The notes below the pieces were generated by a model, which saw only the letters and a list, made by a program, of their open reading frames with translations, was not told the origin of the DNA and made no database searches. This document shows, piece after piece, positions 4,894-6,957 of a DNA stretch of 6,957 bases. The stretch lies in assembly GCA_025465145.1 (NCBI GenBank), contig JAODNS010000206.1, positions 1-6,957 of the forward strand. The letters are read 5' to 3'. The position numbers and the translations under genes are program-made. Source of the stretch: Frankiales bacterium (GTDB taxonomy: Bacteria > Actinomycetota > Actinomycetes > Mycobacteriales > SCTD01). Numbering within the stretch: position 1 is the stretch's first letter; every line of letters starts with the position of its first letter.

Positions 4894-6957
4894 GCACCCG
4901 CGAACGGCTGACCCTGGCGGCCGCACTAGCGGTGGCCCTCGGCTCGGCCGCGATCGGCCCGCTGTACGACGGGCGCGGCTGGGTGCTGCGCGCCGTCGGC
5001 GCCATCGTGGTCGTCGCCGCCACCGGACTCGCCTGCCGCCGCAGTTCCGTCCCGCTCTCGCTGCAGCCGCTGCTCGCGCTCGCCGCGCTGGTGGAGTACG
5101 TGTGCCTCGTCTTCGCCCGGCTGACGCTCTCCTTCGGCCTCATCCCGACCGGCAAGACCGTCTCGACGCTGCGGGCGCTCGTGCAGGACAGCGCCGAGGA
5201 CATCTCGCAGCTCGCCCCGCCGGTGCCCACCTCGCCCGGCCTCGTGCTCATCGCCGTGCTCGGCGTCGGCGCGGTCGCTCTGGTGGTCGACCTGATCGCC
5301 GTGGTCGCCGGTCGCGCGGCGATCGCAGGCCTCCCGCTGCTCGTGCTGTTCGCCGTGCCGTCCGCGGTGCGCACCGGCGGCGTCGGCTGGCTGCCGTTCG
5401 CACTGGGCGCCGCGGGCTGGCTGTCCCTGCTGCTCGTCGAGGGCGGCGAGCGGGTCAGCCGCTGGGGCACGCCGCTGAAGTCCGACCGCCCGACGTACGA
5501 GGACGCGACCCTTGGCCGCGTCGGCCGCCGGATCGGCGCGGCCGCTCTCGGCGTCGCCGTCTTCGTGCCGGCGCTCATCCCCGGTCTGGACGCGCGGCTG
5601 GTCGGCGGCGGCGGGGGCGACGGGGACGGCTCCGGCGGCTCGCGCACCACCACCACGTACAACCCGATCACCCGGCTGCGCAGCGACCTGCGGCTGCCCG
5701 AACCGCGGCTCGTCCTGACCTACCGCACCGACGACCCGGCGCCGGACTACCTGCGGCTGACGACCCTCGACCTGTTCTCCGACGCGGGATGGGCGGCGTC
5801 GAAGCTGACCGGCTCGACGCGGTCCAACAGCGTCAAGACCGACCTGCCGACCCCCGTGGGTCTGAGCAGCGTCGACACCCGGCCGGTCCGCGAAACGATC
5901 ACGATCAAGGACCTCGACGCGCGCTGGCTGCCGACGCCGTTCCCGCCGCGCAAGGTCGAGGTCAAGGGGCCGTGGCTGTACGACCGGCGCAGCGAGACGA
6001 TCTTCGGGATCCGCACCGGGACCCGCGACCTGACCAAGAGCTACACGGTCGAGGCGAGCCGGGTGCTGCCGGACCGCGGGGTCCTCGACGGCCTGAGCGT
6101 CGCCGGGCTGCCGACCGAGCTGCAGTCGTACGCCGACCCGCCGGTGGTGACGCCGTACGTGCAGCAGCTGACCGAGCGGATCGTGGCCGCGCAGACAACG
6201 CCGTACGGGAAGGTCGCCGCGATCCAGCGGTACTTCGGCACCGACGGCTTCAGCTACTCCGAGTCGTCGCGGGTGCCGGGCATCGACACGCCCAGCGCGC
6301 TCGAGGACTTCCTCAAGGGCAAGACCGGCTTCTGCGAGCAGTACGCGTCGGCCATGGGCGCGATGATCCGCGTCGCCGGGGTGCCCGCGCGCGTCGGCGT
6401 CGGCTTCACCGCCGGGACGAAGACGAAGGACGGCCGCTGGATCGTCACCACCGACGACGCCCATGCGTGGCCGGAGGCGTGGTTCGCGGGAGCGGGCTGG
6501 GTCCGCTTCGAGCCCACGCCGCGCACGGACGGCCGCGCGACGGTGCCGTCGTACGCCGCCGCTGCCGCCGTCGGTGCTGCCGTCGACGAGGGGCCGCTCG
6601 GCGCTGACCCGCAGGTGGGCGCAGGCGACGCGGGCGTCAACGACGGCGGCCTGTCGGACAAGCTGACCAACGTCGACGCCGAGCCACCCGTGTCGTCGGG
6701 CGACGGCACGGCTGCCGACCAGCCGGGGCAGTCCGGGCCGCCGGTGGCGCTGCTGGCTGTCGTCGCGCTGGTGCTGCTCGCCGGGCTGCCGTGGCTGCTG
6801 CACGCGCTGCGGTCCCGCCACCGCTGGGCGGGCGATGGCCCGCTGCTCGCCTGGTCGCAGGTGCGCGACGACGCGGTAGACGTGGGGCACCGGTGGCGCA
6901 CCGCCGACTCGCCGCGCGCTGCCGCCGACCAGCTGGCCGAGGTCCGCGGTGTGACCG
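4890..6957 (+). CDS. TgpA-like transglutaminase-domain membrane protein, 3' end cut by window
   Basis: 689 residues are visible with no stop. The N-terminal part is a multi-helix membrane domain of the DUF3488/TgpA_N type, with helices at about 7-25, 32-49, 56-77, 117-140, 143-160, 164-183 and 215-233. A Gly-rich linker (239-250) leads to an extracytoplasmic region ending in a transglutaminase-like core: Cys482 in KTGFCEQYASAMGAMIR, His525 in DDAHAWPEAWF, and Glu541 in VRFEPTP. An Ala/Gly/Asp-rich linker follows, then another helix at 618-640 and the start of a cytoplasmic DUF4129-like tail (AWSQVRDDAVDVGHRW). This layout matches TgpA proteins, which are putative cysteine-type transglutaminases or peptidases acting at the cell envelope. 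The third triad residue, commonly Asp in the superfamily, is Glu here. It is the last visible gene of the moxR-DUF58 operon, and its substrate is unknown. Confidence 0.93.
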   Translation, partial: MSTRERLTLAAALAVALGSAAIGPLYDGRGWVLRAVGAIVVVAATGLACRRSSVPLSLQPLLALAALVEYVCLVFARLTLSFGLIPTGKTVSTLRALVQDSAEDISQLAPPVPTSPGLVLIAVLGVGAVALVVDLIAVVAGRAAIAGLPLLVLFAVPSAVRTGGVGWLPFALGAAGWLSLLLVEGGERVSRWGTPLKSDRPTYEDATLGRVGRRIGAAALGVAVFVPALIPGLDARLVGGGGGDGDGSGGSRTTTTYNPITRLRSDLRLPEPRLVLTYRTDDPAPDYLRLTTLDLFSDAGWAASKLTGSTRSNSVKTDLPTPVGLSSVDTRPVRETITIKDLDARWLPTPFPPRKVEVKGPWLYDRRSETIFGIRTGTRDLTKSYTVEASRVLPDRGVLDGLSVAGLPTELQSYADPPVVTPYVQQLTERIVAAQTTPYGKVAAIQRYFGTDGFSYSESSRVPGIDTPSALEDFLKGKTGFCEQYASAMGAMIRVAGVPARVGVGFTAGTKTKDGRWIVTTDDAHAWPEAWFAGAGWVRFEPTPRTDGRATVPSYAAAAAVGAAVDEGPLGADPQVGAGDAGVNDGGLSDKLTNVDAEPPVSSGDGTAADQPGQSGPPVALLAVVALVLLAGLPWLLHALRSRHRWAGDGPLLAWSQVRDDAVDVGHRWRTADSPRAAADQLAEVRGVT

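Noticed and set aside
5604..5640. G-rich GGC/GGG tract as a repeat or G-quadruplex element
   Set aside because: It is explained by codons for the Gly-rich linker (residues 239-250) of the TgpA-like protein.
4926..6890. Minus-strand 654-codon open frame opposite the TgpA-like gene
   Set aside because: The composition is Arg/Ala/Gly/His-rich without recognisable domains, and the plus strand there encodes a clear transglutaminase-like protein with Cys and His in place.

Overview
The window is very GC-rich (roughly three quarters G+C, with G/C at almost every third codon position). It carries the start of a cell-division/cell-wall (dcw) cluster in an order typical of Actinobacteria, so it most likely comes from a high-GC actinobacterial chromosome. 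I cannot name a genus from the sequence. Nothing points to recent transfer: there are no insertion sequences, tRNAs, rRNAs, CRISPR arrays or phage genes.

The left third, read on the minus strand from about 2312 down to 1, is the start of the dcw operon. A sigma-70-type promoter is overlaid by four 10-bp-spaced repeats that look like MraZ operator boxes. It is followed by mraZ, a 154-bp gap containing a long GC-rich hairpin, a previously easy-to-miss 44-codon membrane-protein ORF, rsmH (mraW), an FtsL-like divisome protein, and possibly the first codons of ftsI at the window edge. The junctions after the small ORF are tight: a 1-base TAGTG overlap, a 4-base ATGA overlap and a possible TTGA overlap. 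This suggests translational coupling.

From 2252 to 2564 lies a divergent intergenic region holding the mraZ promoter. I see no convincing promoter for the rightward genes, only GC-rich inverted repeats.

The right two thirds, on the plus strand, is a three-gene operon: a MoxR-family AAA+ ATPase, a DUF58 (degenerate VWA-like) membrane-anchored protein, and a TgpA-type multi-pass membrane protein with an extracytoplasmic transglutaminase-like domain whose 3' end is cut by the window. This is a recognised gene trio. By analogy with characterised MoxR systems, the ATPase and the DUF58 protein may act as a chaperone-like pair on membrane or envelope proteins, with the transglutaminase-like protein working outside the membrane. 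The substrate is unknown.

The core genes belong to known families, so I see no wholly new system. The parts most worth checking are the 44-aa ORF with its hairpin-bearing leader between mraZ and rsmH, and the 19-codon mini-ORF that exactly bridges the DUF58 and TgpA genes with an overlap at each end.
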